In this document: in pieces, positions 42,950 through 53,955 of the stretch
Layout: each line of letters begins with the position of its first letter
Numbering within the stretch: position 1 is the stretch's first letter
DNA from: Strigamia acuminata
Lineage: Eukaryota > Arthropoda > Chilopoda > Geophilomorpha > Linotaeniidae
Length of the DNA: 64,000 nt
Direction: 5' to 3'
Assembly: GCA_949358305.1 (NCBI GenBank)
Contig: OX442319.1
Span: 8,370,001-8,434,000 of the forward strand
The notes under the pieces: model-generated
What the model was told of the DNA's origin: nothing
The model's database searches: none
What the model saw: the letters and a program-made list of their open reading frames with translations, nothing else
Made by a program: the position numbers and the translations under genes

Positions 42950-43940
42950 CTCTGCAGTACTGAAGGTAAAGGAGTTCATGTATCGGAATTTTTGCAACTA
43001 ACGACTCAACCTAATAAATTGCAACAAATCCAGTGGAAGTTTCAGGATTTGTGTGGAGAAGAGATAGCGGGTTTTTCGGCGCCCAACTGGTATCGATGGA
43101 CATCGAAAATATTGAATTGATAAACGAACAGTATAAAGTAACTTGGAAAGCTGATGGCACAAGATACATGATGTTTATTGATGGCAAGAACGAGGTATAT
43201 TTAATCGACCGGGAAAATTGCATATTCCACGCCTCGAATTTCTGCTTTCCAAGAAGGAAGTTAAGTTTCCCCGCGAAGACGTGTATGAGACGTTATTCGA
43301 TGGAGAAATTGTTATTGATCAAGTCAACGACGTGGCTACTCCTAATTTTCTTATTTTTGACATCGTTTCCTTCGAATATCTGGAAGTCGGTAAGACCGAT
43401 CTCGATTGCAGGTTGCTCCGCATTAAAAAGAAGTTGATTGATCCGCGACAGCTTGCGAAACAGAACGGTCTCATCAACAATACCAAAGAAGCGTTTGGTA
43501 TCAAAAATAAAGAATTTAGAGACGTGGCAGAGTCCCGTAAATTTCTTGGCGACTTTGCGAAATGGTTACCACATGTGGCAGATGGTTTGATTTATCAACC
43601 AACTGCTGGCTCGAATATGAACGTACCAAGTTGGATCAATTGCACTGCAATCACAGAAGAGCAGCTTCTTGAGCAGCTTCTTGATTCCAGAGAAAGTAGA
43701 AGCAAAAAAGGTAAAAAGAACTACACAAAAGGTAGAAAAGAGAGCCGTAATAAAGAAAAACGAAACTATGAAAGAGGAACTGGGCAACATTTTTGGAGAA
43801 AATATAGTTTTGTATCAATCAACTGAGGACGGTTTTAAACTAATCCTTTGCAAATGTTGTTTTCATTCGAACCCCTCGCTAATTTCGGCTGAAGCAGATG
43901 TATATTCGGCAGTAACTGCATTGATGGAAATACCATAAAA
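42950..43940 (+). pseudogene. Capping guanylyltransferase pseudogene, copy 2
   Basis: It keeps the region missing from the 9917 copy: motif [11 protein letters not shown] (43150-43180, catalytic Lys of the KxDG family), motif [12 protein letters not shown], motif IIIa [15 protein letters not shown], then NGLINNTKEAFGIKNKEF and motif IV DGLIYQPT. Motif V is degraded. Several frame changes (near 43030, 43220 and 43690) break it. Past the Lys-rich part it continues into TEDGFKLILCKCC-type sequence (43820-43938) shared with 46424-46530. It would have capped Pol II transcripts; here it is dead. Confidence 0.8.
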
Positions 43941-44044
43941 ACCATTAGCAAATATTTATTAATTTATTTCAAGTGTTTGTTCAAGTGTTTGTAGTTTTTT
44001 GTTTTTGTTGAATCTAGGACGATCAACTAGGTTGAATTAACAGG

Positions 44045-44220
44045 TGTTTATTGTTGTTTTTTTGTTTCATTTCCAAGTATTTATTGTTTTTTGATTCATT
44101 TCTAAATATTTATTGTTTTTGTTTCATTTCCAAATATTTATTGTTTTTTGATTCATTTCCAAATATTTATTGTTTTTTGTTTCATTTCCAACGATTTATT
44201 GTTTTTTTTTGTTTCGAGCA
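44045..44220. repeat. Minisatellite, TTTCATTTCCAAATATTTATTG units
   Basis: About six units of 27-35 bp. A related array is at 47210-47480, in the same position of the duplicated segment. Confidence 0.8.
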
Positions 44221-44572
44221 GGAAGTGCATGTGACTTCGGATGAGGCAGAAGTTCCGTTGGATGATAACACAGCCAGCACTTAATTCTGTGGAACAGCAT
44301 TCCATTTCGTGCAATGACGATAACCCAATACCGGACCATACCGGACGAAACGATAAAGATAGCCAACAGGACGCCATCTTAGTATCTTAGATTGCCTTTG
44401 AAGAAGTATATAATAGTTTATTTGCATCAGTAGGTAGAATAAAACCTCTTATTTTATATCTCTGGGTACCAGTGCTATGTTGGATCTGTACTTGCTAGAA
44501 ATAGCAAGTGAGAGGTAAGTGATCTCAGTTAACAGTTCAATACAACCACAGTGAAACCGCTACTTCGCCCTA

Positions 44573-44778
44573 ATGCAAATTAGGTTAAAAGGAAGAGAAG
44601 ACCAATCACGACAAGTCCAACGGCCACGACAAGTCCGACCGCCGCGACAAGAGCAACCGCCGCGACAAGAGCAACCGCGCCAGAACCAACAGCGCCAAGA
44701 CCAACCGCGACGGAATGCAGAAAAACTAGTTCTCCAAATTTGTTTAATGGACATTGCCGAAAGCAAATCCCAAAAAGT
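44573..44778 (+). CDS. Possible exon, Arg/Gln/Pro-rich repeats
   Basis: ATG at 44573; residues like RQVQRPRQVRPPRQEQPPR repeat, followed by KLVLQICLMDIAESKSQK and a GTAAGA splice-donor-like site. The same segment recurs at 47663-47780, where the repeats are shorter and the frame changed. I do not recognise the protein; whether it is expressed is open. Confidence 0.3.
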
Positions 44779-44999
44779 AAGATTTTTATTGTTTGACACT
44801 GCTCGTCCCGTGGTTGTCTATTTGTCTAAGGGTTGCGTGCTCACCGTGTTGTTTCATTTCCAAGTTTTCCAGGTTGGACCAAATGGTTTTGGCTCACTCT
44901 TGCCACTCTTGATTCTGCTTCCAACTCAGCCACACCGTGTTCAAACTTATGCTCCGTTCTGCTAAGTATGATCCATGGCTTCATTGGAAGAATTGAGAC

Positions 45000-45615
45000 T
45001 CACCAGCTAATCTGTCATTATTATTTACAGAGTAGCCTTCTGCTTTGATTACCAGTTGTAATCAAAGCCTTCATCGTGTTTTTGAAGAGCTTTTAGTGTT
45101 GAGTTTACTCCACCAAAATCGGTGCTCACGCAAACTAGTTACAAACTAATTTAGTTTGTACCAAAAACTTAATCGTTGCACTGCCAACATTTGAAAATTT
45201 AAAACCAAAAAGATAGACGTAGATGAAGTTGGTGCAGAAAATTTAATTTGGCTAGCAATAAGAGCAGACATAAATTCTATGAAAAATGTTTGGGCAATCC
45301 TGAAACGGAAATTTTGGTTTCAGGTGTTAAACGATTATTAGTTTTTATACATACCATACGCAAATACTAATAGAACCTTTCTCTCAAGTGTTAGCATCTA
45401 ATCCAGGTGCATCACCACTAGTTTCCACTGTAAGCTAGGACATATTGCTCGGTGTTTTGCAGCAGATTGCCACCACTCAGAGTACGATGGCAACCAAGAT
45501 AACTGCTACCAAGATAACTGCTACCAGATAACCAAGATTACTGCTACCAATGACACAGCTGGTGCCGTACCTACTGGTATGTTAAGTGGAGCATCCACAA
45601 TCAACTGAGGAGTCC
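45000..45615. other. Spacer without recognised gene
   Basis: AT-rich, with small local duplications such as repeated ACCAAGATAACTGCTACC near 45490-45550. Nothing else is supported. Confidence 0.4.
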
Positions 45616-45619
45616 TCAG

Positions 45620-46420
45620 GTTCGACGATCCATCCGCACGGTCAATCCGCGGATGAGAATCCGCTGATCCGCGGATTGATCCGAGCCATCCGCATGTGCG
45701 ACGTTTTCTTCACGTATCATGATTCGTGAAGAAAACGTCGCACGTTTTTGATTAAAAACGAAGAAAGCGTTTATTGAATTCGGGGCAAATTTGGTGAATC
45801 TGAATTGAAGAAAGGCAAGTCGAAGATTTGGGGGAAGGGTTTATTTGACACATAAAAACGTCGGTTAATGCAACAGGTTGCTATTTTATTTTGGATTTGT
45901 TTTCAGTGCTGGGTGATGCTCTCGTGCAAAAATGTATCGACAAATATGCATTTTTGCACTGAAGAAGGCATTTTTGTGCAACGAAAAAGGCATTTTTGTG
46001 CAACGAAAAAGGCATTTTGTGCACCGAAAAATTGAAAATTGAAAATTGAATATTGATCGGTTTGTGATATTCATGATTCGTGAAGAAAACGTCCACGTTT
46101 TCTTCGTTTTTTGATTAAAAACGAAGAAAGTGTTTTCACCAAATTTGCCCCGAATTCCAAACTATTAAATTCGGGGCAAATTTGGTGAATCTAAATTGAA
46201 TTAAAGGCAGAAAATAGTCTGGAAAAAAAAATGCAAAAAAAAGATTAAATCCGCAATTCGATCCGACATATCCGCGGATCGGATCGGATTAGGCGGAAAT
46301 TGATCCGGATTGTGCGGTTCATCTGCACGGATCGGATCGGATTGCCTTTCCGCCAATCCGCAAAATTCGGATCGGATGCAGATTGGCCAGAAATCCGCTC
46401 CAATCCGATCCGTTAACAAG
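45620..46420. mobile_element. Repeat with GGATCGGAT/CCGCGGAT-rich ends
   Basis: Both ends are dense in ATCCGC and GGATCGGATT words in opposite orientations (45620-45700 and 46255-46415). The interior has a direct duplication (TTCGTGAAGAAAACGT ... CGGGGCAAATTTGGTGAATC) at 45725-45815 and 46078-46195, and a 22-bp tandem (GGCATTTTTGTGCAACGAAAAA) near 45955-46015. It looks like a non-autonomous DNA element; the family is not assigned. Confidence 0.5.
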
Positions 46421-46423
46421 CTT

Positions 46424-48115
46424 ACTGAGGACGGTTTTAAACTGATCCTCTGCAAAGGTTGTTCTCATTTTAACCCCTCGCCAATTCCGGTTGAAGCAGA
46501 TGTATATTCGGCAACAACTGCACTTTTGAAAGGACATACGCTTTTCTATACAGTATATTACCTGGCGTGCATTTGCAAGGGAAAATCGACATTTCGCATA
46601 TGCGACTAATTGCGTCACGAAAATTGCTAACTTTCTATTTCTTACTTATACTATTTGTCATATTTATTTTATTTTTTTTATAGTTTATACTATTTATATA
46701 TTATCTATATTATATGCCAGTGCTGACTACTTTCCAAGAAGAAAGATTTTCCGCAAAAACGAGTACAGAGCGTTAGTTGATGGGAAAACGGTAATTCATC
46801 GGATCAATGACATCACTTTTTCCAATTTACTAATTTTTGATATTGTTTCATTCGAATATCTCGAAGTCAGCGAGACCCACCTCGATCGCAGGTTGTTGTG
46901 CATTCAAAAGAAGTTGATTGAACCGCGACAACTTGCAAAAAAGAATAGTCTTATCGACAAAACCAAAGAAGCGTTTGGTATAAAAAAAATAAGGAACTTA
47001 GTCCCGTAAACTTCTCGACGACTTTGCAAAACGGTTACCACACCCTGCCGACGACCTGATCTACCAGCCCACCAATTTACTGTACACCGGTGGTCCCAAA
47101 TCGAACGCCATATTGTTCGGACACACAAGTGGATCCACCTCTGAGCTTGGAAGCACCAGTGAATCTAAGACGATCAACTAGGTTGAATTAACAGGTGTTT
47201 ATTATTTTTTAAATGTTAGTTCATTTAGTTAATTTTTTAAAATTTTATTTTAAAAATATTTATTTCAAACAGGTTAACTATAGAATAGAAGTATTTTTTT
47301 GTTTCATTTTCAAGAATTTGTTTTTTTGTTTCATTTCCAAGTATTTTTTGTTATTTTGTTTCATTTCCAAGTATTTGTTTTTTTGTTTCATTTTCTAAGT
47401 ATTTATTGTTTTTTGTTTCATTTCTAAGTATTTATTGTTTTTTGTTTCATTTCAAAATACTTATTGTTTTTTTTTGTTTGGAGTTTTTTGTATAGTAGTT
47501 TATTTGTATCAGTAGGTAGAATAAAACCTCTTATTTCATCTCTGTGTACGAGTGTTATGTTGGATCTGTGCTTGCTAGAAATAGCCAGTGACAGCTAAGT
47601 GATCTCAGTTAACAGTTCAATACAACCACAGTTAAACCGCTACTTCGCCCTAATGCAAATTAGGTTAAAAGAAAGAGAAGAGCAACCACGACGAGAAAGG
47701 AGCAACCGCGACAAAGTGCAGAAAAACTGGTTCTCCGAATTTGTTTAAAGGACATTGCCGAAAGCAAGTCCCAAAAAGTAAGATTTTATTTTATTGTAGA
47801 GTCATTCAGTTTTTATTAACGTATAATGTACTTTGCTACAGTGAGTTTTGTTCACTCCAATGCAGAAGTGTTCTAGATCTAGTTCCTTCACACTGCGAAG
47901 ATGTCTTCGATGAAAAGCTTGTCTTTAGGTCACTTAAGATCATTAATGTCACGTTGGAGAATGAAACAGAGTCTCAAGCAAAATGTAAAGTCACAAGAGG
48001 ACCATTCTGGTTCTCGGGTCTACTTGTAAAAGACTGTCCAACACTGACCAAGCAGTCGATTGCTTGACACTGCTCGTCCCGCGGTTGTCTAGGGGTTGCG
48101 TGCTCACCGTGTTGT
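46424..48115. repeat. Diverged duplicate of 43822-44850
   Basis: Shared blocks in the same order: ACTGAGGACGGTTTTAAACT (46426/43824), GACGATCAACTAGGTTGAAT plus the minisatellite (47170/44022), GTAGAATAAAACCTCTTAT to the RQ-rich exon (47514/44433), and CTGCTCGTCCCG...GTTGCGTGCTCACC (48069/44803). A capping-enzyme fragment is also inside. Copy 2 has an extra 47785-48060. Confidence 0.75.
46722..47125 (+). pseudogene. Capping guanylyltransferase pseudogene, copy 3
   Basis: Contains the motif III/IIIa region ([24 protein letters not shown]), then KKLIEPRQLAKKN, KTKEAFGIK and a motif IV-like DLIYQPTNLLYTGGP. Frame shifts and stops occur near 46740 and 46990. The stretch after motif IV (QPTNL..GGP) is closer to the CDK9-like C-terminus than to copies 1 and 2. 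Confidence 0.75.
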
Positions 48116-48119
48116 CGCC

Positions 48120-50100
48120 TAGGTTGTTGGGTCACCTTGCAGGTCCAACCGCTGACCATGTGATCGGAAACCACATGGGCAGCATGGTCGGAATAACTTG
48201 CTAGCCGTGCATTGCAGCACGCCCCAACGAGTCGCTTCAAATCCCTTTGGTCTTGAGAGCGATTGTGTAAGAACAATAATTTTGTACATGTTATACACGT
48301 GGGTGGTTTTTCAAACTGCTTGAAAATTAATTACTTTTTTTTTTTGCTTTTTATACTGTAGATGTAATTTATATTCATTTCTATTATCACCTACTTCCCA
48401 CATTAGTCGAGATCAACAAGCTTAATAAATTAGGGCTACGGAGGGTCTGTGACCCCTCTTGTACACTTTTAATTCTAGTCATGTTTACTGAAACTGAATG
48501 AATACACAATATTAAACTAAACATCCACAGCGTTTCTTTTTAAACTTGAATAAATTGTGCATTCTTTTTGTGCAAGTATTAGCTTGTGTGTGTAACTTTG
48601 TTTATTTATGAAAATTTCATATGGCAAATTTTTTAAGACTAATATTAATGTAGTTTTAAGAGTATTTTAGACATTATTTCTTACTTTTCCATTTTAATAG
48701 AAGGAAATAAAGAACCCTCGACTAATTATCCCACTAACTATTTAATGTAAAAAGATCCAATTCAAGAAAACCAAAGGATCCATAAACGTTCCATCATCGA
48801 GCAACTCAACAGGAATTTCCTTCGACTTTGTCACGACTGAATAGAAAGCATAAATAGTGTGTCTGCAACCAGGGTTCTACAACTCTAAAGTCCGTCCTGA
48901 CCGGCACAATATCTTCTAAACCTTCAAATCCCGTGCAGTGAAGGCAAATGAAAAAGCGAAGAGAACGCAGTACATGCCAAACCAATTGTGACTAGTAAAA
49001 TTGTCCCGGTCAAGCCCCTGGTCAAGCCCCTGGTGTGAGGAGTCACTCGCTTTCAATTCGGCAGTTGACACTGCTCGATTAAAATTAGTGAATAGATCTA
49101 CTGTATGCCTAATCAAATTTCTGCTTCTAATTAGCAAGTGCACGTGGGAAGTGATTTGTACCAGTGTTCCACATTTATACGAAATTTTGTTTTCTCATCT
49201 CTCTTTCCAACTGTTTATATAAGAAAAAGTTTGAACATTTTCTGTAATAAATAATTGTTTAAAAGTGGAGAAAGGAAAAGAGATGGAAACACTCTAATCA
49301 ATCCATTAACCACAAGAGAAATAAATATTATTTCTTGATTCAAAATGCATAATTGCTACATGCTACACTCGTATCAGAATGCAGTCTTACAGCACCAATA
49401 TTAACTGCACAATATTGCCCTTGGTAAATGCTGCATCCATATGAGAATGCAGTCTTACGGCACCAATATTACCAGCAATTTCTTCAAAAATGAAAGGACA
49501 AATTGGCGGCACACAATGACTCCGTCGACTTTAGAATTATCACAACGGATCCAATCGTATCATGCTTATTAAATTAATTAAATATTTGACATGAAATAGA
49601 TTAATTATTCAAATAAAAATAAAAAATTGCTCGAATGATTTCTTCTCCACGACAAAGCGGATTTTTCAACAAAATGGCGGCCAAAAATCATACGATTTTT
49701 CGAACAAAACTACGAAACAAGACAAACATATACCAGAAATAAATTACGGTAGATAGAACGACCTACATTTCGGAGAGGAAACACTTTCACGAGAATTTAA
49801 GTGGACAAACGGTAAATAGCTTGAACCCGAAAAGCACCAACGAGTCAACGACAAAACTGATTCCGAGTTTCCGACTTCCACTCGGTTTAACGATCAACTG
49901 ATATGACGTCAATTTAGCCTAGAACCAGATAAAAACTTCGCACACCGTACTCTGGTGGCGAATAGAACCACTTTGCGAGCGTAAGATTAACACACGACAC
50001 AGCAATAAGCTTAATTGGAAGTGGAACGTAACGAGATCGTAATTAACAAGGAAATACGGATACAAACAATCTAAAGAGTGAGATTTAAAACAAAACAAAA
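48120..50100. other. Spacer before the CWC27-like gene
   Basis: No gene that I can support. A direct repeat GCAGTCTTAC(A/G)GCACCAATATT occurs at 49382 and 49451. The last 170 bp presumably hold the CWC27 promoter; no TATA box is evident. Confidence 0.4.
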
Positions 50101-50133
50101 AGAACCGTGTTGTGTTACCCGTCGTGCCGAATT

Positions 50134-51399
50134 ATGAGCAATATATACATTCAAGAACCACCGACTCAAGGCAAAGTTTTATTGCAAAGCACAGTCGGTG
50201 ACATAGACATTGAGTTGTGGTGCCATGAAACGCCGAGAACATGTCGCAATTTCATCCAGTTGTGCATGGAGGGCTATTACAACAACACGATATTTCATCG
50301 TGTAGTTAAAGGATTTATTGCGCAAGGAGGCGACCCAACTGGATCGGGCGAAGGCGGCGAATCGATCTACGGTCAACCATTCAAAGATGAATTCCATTCG
50401 CGTTTACGTTTCGCGCGTCGTGGTCTAATCGCAATGGCAAATTCGGACAAGGACGATAACGGCAGTCAGTTTTTCTTCACTCTGGGCCCCGCTGCTGAAC
50501 TACAAAACAAGCACACAGTATTCGGAAAAGTAACGGGAAATACTCTGTTTAATATGCTGAAGCTAGAAGAAGGTTTGGTTGATCGCAACGAACGACCCGT
50601 TTATCCAAACAAAATCACCGGCGCGATTATTTTGAATAATCCGTTCACCGACATCGTTCCTAGGATGGAAAAGTTGAAACTAATGAGCACCGATGAAGGT
50701 GTCAAATCAAAATCTAGGGCTGTCAAAAATTTTAAGCTTTTGTCGTTCGGAGAAGAGGCCGAAGAAGATGACGAGAAAGTTAACGAAATGAGCAAAAAAT
50801 ATGAAGGGAAGAGTAAGAGCAGTCACGATTTAATTAACGATCCCAGTAAATTAAGCTGCAATCTCGATGCGGAAGAAATCTCGTTGCAGGAGAAGTTGAT
50901 CCAAGTGCGCAAAAAGCTGCAATCAGGAAAAGTGCGGGACGTTCGAACTTCAGCGGAAACGAAAGCAGCTGATGGGAGTAAAAAAGATGCGATTCTTGAG
51001 GAAATCAAGCGGTTGAAGAGAGACTTGGCACGAGACAAAAGGAAAACTGTAAAAACAGATATTGTAGTTGAGGTGAAGGAGGCCGTCGACAAATACGAAG
51101 GAAGGAAGAAGAGAAAAACAGAATCTGACAGAGAATCGCAGACACTCGAACTGCTGAGTAGTTTCCAGAAGAAATTACAAAAGATACGTGAGAAAGATGA
51201 TTGTGGAGGAAGTAAAGAAAAAGATGACGTGGACGAAGATAGCAAATGGTTGACTCATACGTTAACGTTTGAAACTAAGGAGCTCAAAGTCAAAGATGCC
51301 AATGTTAAAGACGAAGACACGTACGAAATCTACGACCCACGAAATCCAATAAATCAAAGACGGCGGACGGGGAAAGATCGGAAAAAGCACCTATCGTAG
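50134..51399 (+). CDS. CWC27/SDCCAG10-like spliceosomal cyclophilin
   Basis: 421 aa, intronless; start at ATG 50134 (MSNIYIQEPPTQGKVLLQST, the family's N-terminus). Residues about 8-170 are the cyclophilin fold (IFHRVVKGFIAQGGDP, NGSQFFFTL, NKHTVFGKV). Where active cyclophilins have Trp there is Glu (AAELQNKH), as in CWC27, which is regarded as lacking prolyl isomerase activity. Then comes a long Lys/Glu-rich helical C-terminus ending YDPRNPINQRRRTGKDRKK. CWC27 acts in the activated spliceosome with CWC22/eIF4A3. Length fits the family (human 472). AATAAA at about 51491. A copy of its 3' UTR lies at 56694-56795. Absence of introns could reflect retroposition or lineage-wide intron loss. Confidence 0.9.
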   Translation: MSNIYIQEPPTQGKVLLQSTVGDIDIELWCHETPRTCRNFIQLCMEGYYNNTIFHRVVKGFIAQGGDPTGSGEGGESIYGQPFKDEFHSRLRFARRGLIAMANSDKDDNGSQFFFTLGPAAELQNKHTVFGKVTGNTLFNMLKLEEGLVDRNERPVYPNKITGAIILNNPFTDIVPRMEKLKLMSTDEGVKSKSRAVKNFKLLSFGEEAEEDDEKVNEMSKKYEGKSKSSHDLINDPSKLSCNLDAEEISLQEKLIQVRKKLQSGKVRDVRTSAETKAADGSKKDAILEEIKRLKRDLARDKRKTVKTDIVVEVKEAVDKYEGRKKRKTESDRESQTLELLSSFQKKLQKIREKDDCGGSKEKDDVDEDSKWLTHTLTFETKELKVKDANVKDEDTYEIYDPRNPINQRRRTGKDRKKHLS

Positions 51400-51667
51400 T
51401 TGAAGGGACGACAATCGTGTTGAGGGGTCGTGTGGGGGTTAATTTAGCATTCTGGGGATTTGTTTTAAATATAAATGTACTTTATGATTAATAAAAGCAG
51501 TCTGATTACAAAAATCATACATACATTATCATTTCAGTTGTTTTTTTCCATTTTAGACTCGTTGGTAAAACAATTTTAGATCCGCCTTTACTTTATGCAC
51601 GTCGCGGGAACGTAACACGTTCGTTTTGCGTTTCCGCAACGTGCACGTTTGCATATACAGTAACGTT

Positions 51668-51680
51668 ACCGGTATATAAA
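51668..51680 (+). promoter_or_regulatory. TATA promoter ACCGGTATATAAA
   Basis: Lies 103 bp before the CDK9-like ATG and is identical in its core to the site at 9784-9796. Confidence 0.65.
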
Positions 51681-51782
51681 GCTGTCAATTATTAGATCTC
51701 ACCACTCGAGATACAACATTTGCGAAGCAATCTTGTTTACCTTGGATTTTGATTTCTTTGTCAATTTGAATCGCGAAACAAA

Positions 51783-53234
51783 ATGAATAAACGAGAACGA
51801 GAAAACTATGCTGGGGTGTGTGCAGTCGGTAACAAAAACGTAATAGATGACATTCTATCTTCCATGAACACACGTTCGGCATGGTTTCACGCACAAACCC
51901 AACCGACAGTAGCTTCCGAGTGTGGAAAACTGTGCGAAAAATATGCGAAAATCAGTAAAATCGGCCAGGGCACGTACGGCGTGGTTTACAAAGGGCGAAA
52001 CCTAAAAACGATGCAGTTGGTCGCTCTCAAAAAAATACTATCAAACGACTCAGAAAATCGAATTCCCATAACCGCTATGAGGGAAATGAACATTTTAAAA
52101 GAAACCAATCATGAAAACGTGGTCAATTTGATCGAGGTTTGCAGTGCGATTGAAAGAAGCGAAACCAACGAGCTAATAACATTCCACTACCTGGTGCTGG
52201 ATTTCTGCGACCACGACTTGTTCGGTTTGCTAAGAAACCAACAAATCAAGTTCTCGTTACCAGCCATTAAGGACACCTTGAAACAGCTACTCGAGGGCGT
52301 CTACTACTTACACAAGAACAATATTATGCACAGGGATTTGAAACCGGAGAACATTCTCGTGACGAAAACCGGAGTGCTAAAAATTGCAGATTTCGGCCTA
52401 GCGAGACCGATATTAAAATCTCCAAACTACACGAATAAGGTGGTGTCGTTGTGGTATCGCGCACCGGAATTGTTGCTAGGCGACCGCAGTTATGGATTTG
52501 CGGTAGACCAATGGAGTGTCGGGTGCATCATGGCCGAAATGTGGATTCGCGCCCCGTTGTTTCCGGGTACGAGCGAGCAGAATCAATTGAAATTGATCCA
52601 CAATCTTTGCGGCTCAATTTGTGTAAAGAATTGGCCCGATGTGGACAAATTGCCTTTGTTCAATACGCTGTCGTTTTCTGACGATTCTTTGCGAGTGGCG
52701 ATGGAAAAGATGAAGAGATGGATTAACGATGATGCGTGTTTGGATTTAATCGATAATCTATTAGTGCTGGATCCAAAGCGACGGGTCGATGCCAAAAATG
52801 CACTCGATCACGATTTCTTTAAATGTCGTCCCGTTCCTGCAGGTTTAGATCGAATTGTGTCCAATCTTGACAATTCCAATCTGCAGTTTTTCTTCGCTAA
52901 TAGAAGGTTGCCACGCATTGCGGCTGGTGTTTTTTACCAGCCAACCAATTTGCAATGCATTGGCGGTCCGAACAAAACTGTATTAAAGTGGAAACCACTG
53001 ATTCCAATCACAGAAATGAAAAAGCGGTCACCAACACACAAACGACCTCGTGTTGAGAGTGACCACTCATTACCACGACCCAAGCGCGAACGTTTAGAGA
53101 CACAGGCAGCTCCCAGTTTGCGCTTGGAGACTCAGGTGACTGCAAGTCCTAAATCTGGAGCAGCTCAGGATGAGCTTCCAGTAAAGTCTGTATTGTGTAA
53201 AGACCTAGAGTTAAGCGACAGCGACAGTGATTGA
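51783..53234 (+). CDS. CDK9-like kinase with a capping-enzyme-like C-terminal segment
   Basis: 483 aa, intronless, ATG in AAAATGA context. Kinase features: GQGTYGVVYKG (61-71), VALKK lysine (about 83), cyclin-contact helix PITAMRE (95-101; PITALRE is the CDK9 hallmark), HRDLKPEN (183-190), DFGLA (203-207), T-loop YTNKVVSLWYRAPE with the activating Thr at 217, and a normal C-lobe to about 350. CDK9 with cyclin T (P-TEFb) phosphorylates the Pol II CTD and releases pausing. Residues about 374-412 (RLPRIAAGVFYQPTNLQ...TVLKWKPLIPIT) line up with capping guanylyltransferase motif IV (DGLIFQPT) and motif V (LKWKP) and with pseudogene copies 1-3 here. The tail is basic, then ends DLELSDSDSD. Catalytic residues are all present. 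Nuclear function is inferred. Confidence 0.85.
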   Translation: MNKRERENYAGVCAVGNKNVIDDILSSMNTRSAWFHAQTQPTVASECGKLCEKYAKISKIGQGTYGVVYKGRNLKTMQLVALKKILSNDSENRIPITAMREMNILKETNHENVVNLIEVCSAIERSETNELITFHYLVLDFCDHDLFGLLRNQQIKFSLPAIKDTLKQLLEGVYYLHKNNIMHRDLKPENILVTKTGVLKIADFGLARPILKSPNYTNKVVSLWYRAPELLLGDRSYGFAVDQWSVGCIMAEMWIRAPLFPGTSEQNQLKLIHNLCGSICVKNWPDVDKLPLFNTLSFSDDSLRVAMEKMKRWINDDACLDLIDNLLVLDPKRRVDAKNALDHDFFKCRPVPAGLDRIVSNLDNSNLQFFFANRRLPRIAAGVFYQPTNLQCIGGPNKTVLKWKPLIPITEMKKRSPTHKRPRVESDHSLPRPKRERLETQAAPSLRLETQVTASPKSGAAQDELPVKSVLCKDLELSDSDSD

Positions 53235-53284
53235 ATTAACCATCGCTAAGCTCCTGGTACCCAGTACTGCATTACTTGTAAGTT

Positions 53285-53592
53285 GATTATTACCATTATG
53301 ATTTGGACACCCGTACCACCCGACGTCACAAATTTGAAATCACCGCCGATATCTCCACCTATCTTAGGAAGACCTACCCCTATCGGTGTACGTCACTCTG
53401 GAACGATCTTCCATATGATGTCAGATCCTCGATCCTTGACTGTTCTGCGTCTCGTTGCCGTTACCATTGCAAGCACATGCGGAAACAACTTCACACTCAC
53501 GTTTTAAAAGTTTAAAAGACTGCTTAATTTTTCCTCTCTGTATTTATTCCATTGGAGTGTTTGAAATTAAATAAATAAATAAATAAATAAGT
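53285..53592 (+). mobile_element. 5'-truncated LINE 3' end with (AAAT)n tail
   Basis: The frame at 53303-53515 ends with YPYRCTSLWNDLPYDVRSS and HMRKQLH, the usual C-terminus of LINE ORF2 (CR1/Jockey-like). A short 3' UTR follows, then AAATAAATAAATAAATAAATAA at about 53568. It inserted just behind the CDK9-like gene. Confidence 0.7.
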
Positions 53593-53599
53593 TTACAAG

Positions 53600-53950
53600 T
53601 TGCTGCCAATTTTTTTGTTTGACCTAGGATAGGGGTCAACAACCTTTTGAGACGGAAGAGCCAAAAGTTACAATTTACAAAATTTCCCAGTTTTTAAAGA
53701 GCCATTAACATTTTTGTTTCAATATTATGGTGTTTGATCTTGACATCGAAAGAGCCGATTTTTCTGGCCTAATAATTTTCTCATTTCTAATTACAGTTTT
53801 TTAGTTGTTATATTTCATTATGACACACTTCGTAACTTTTAATCTAAAAAATAATGATGCTACTTTACAGTACTTGTATATAAAATTCCTAAAAGATATA
53901 GAATTAAAACAAAACTTTCCAATAGAGAGATAAACGCATTTGCCAACTTG
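53600..53950. other. Spacer without gene
   Basis: It starts with GGGGTCAACAACCTTTTGAGAC...AGAGCC, which recalls hAT-type repeat ends, but no matching right end was found. Confidence 0.35.
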
Positions 53951-53955
53951 CTAAA

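Noticed and set aside
48740-48930. Possible minus-strand coding remnant (frames around TIYAFYSVVTKSKEIPVELL)
   Set aside because: Needs a frame change, has no recognisable family and no splice sites; kept only as a note.
53600-53790. hAT-like element starting GGGGTCAACAACCTTTTGAG
   Set aside because: No matching inverted end or 8-bp duplication found.
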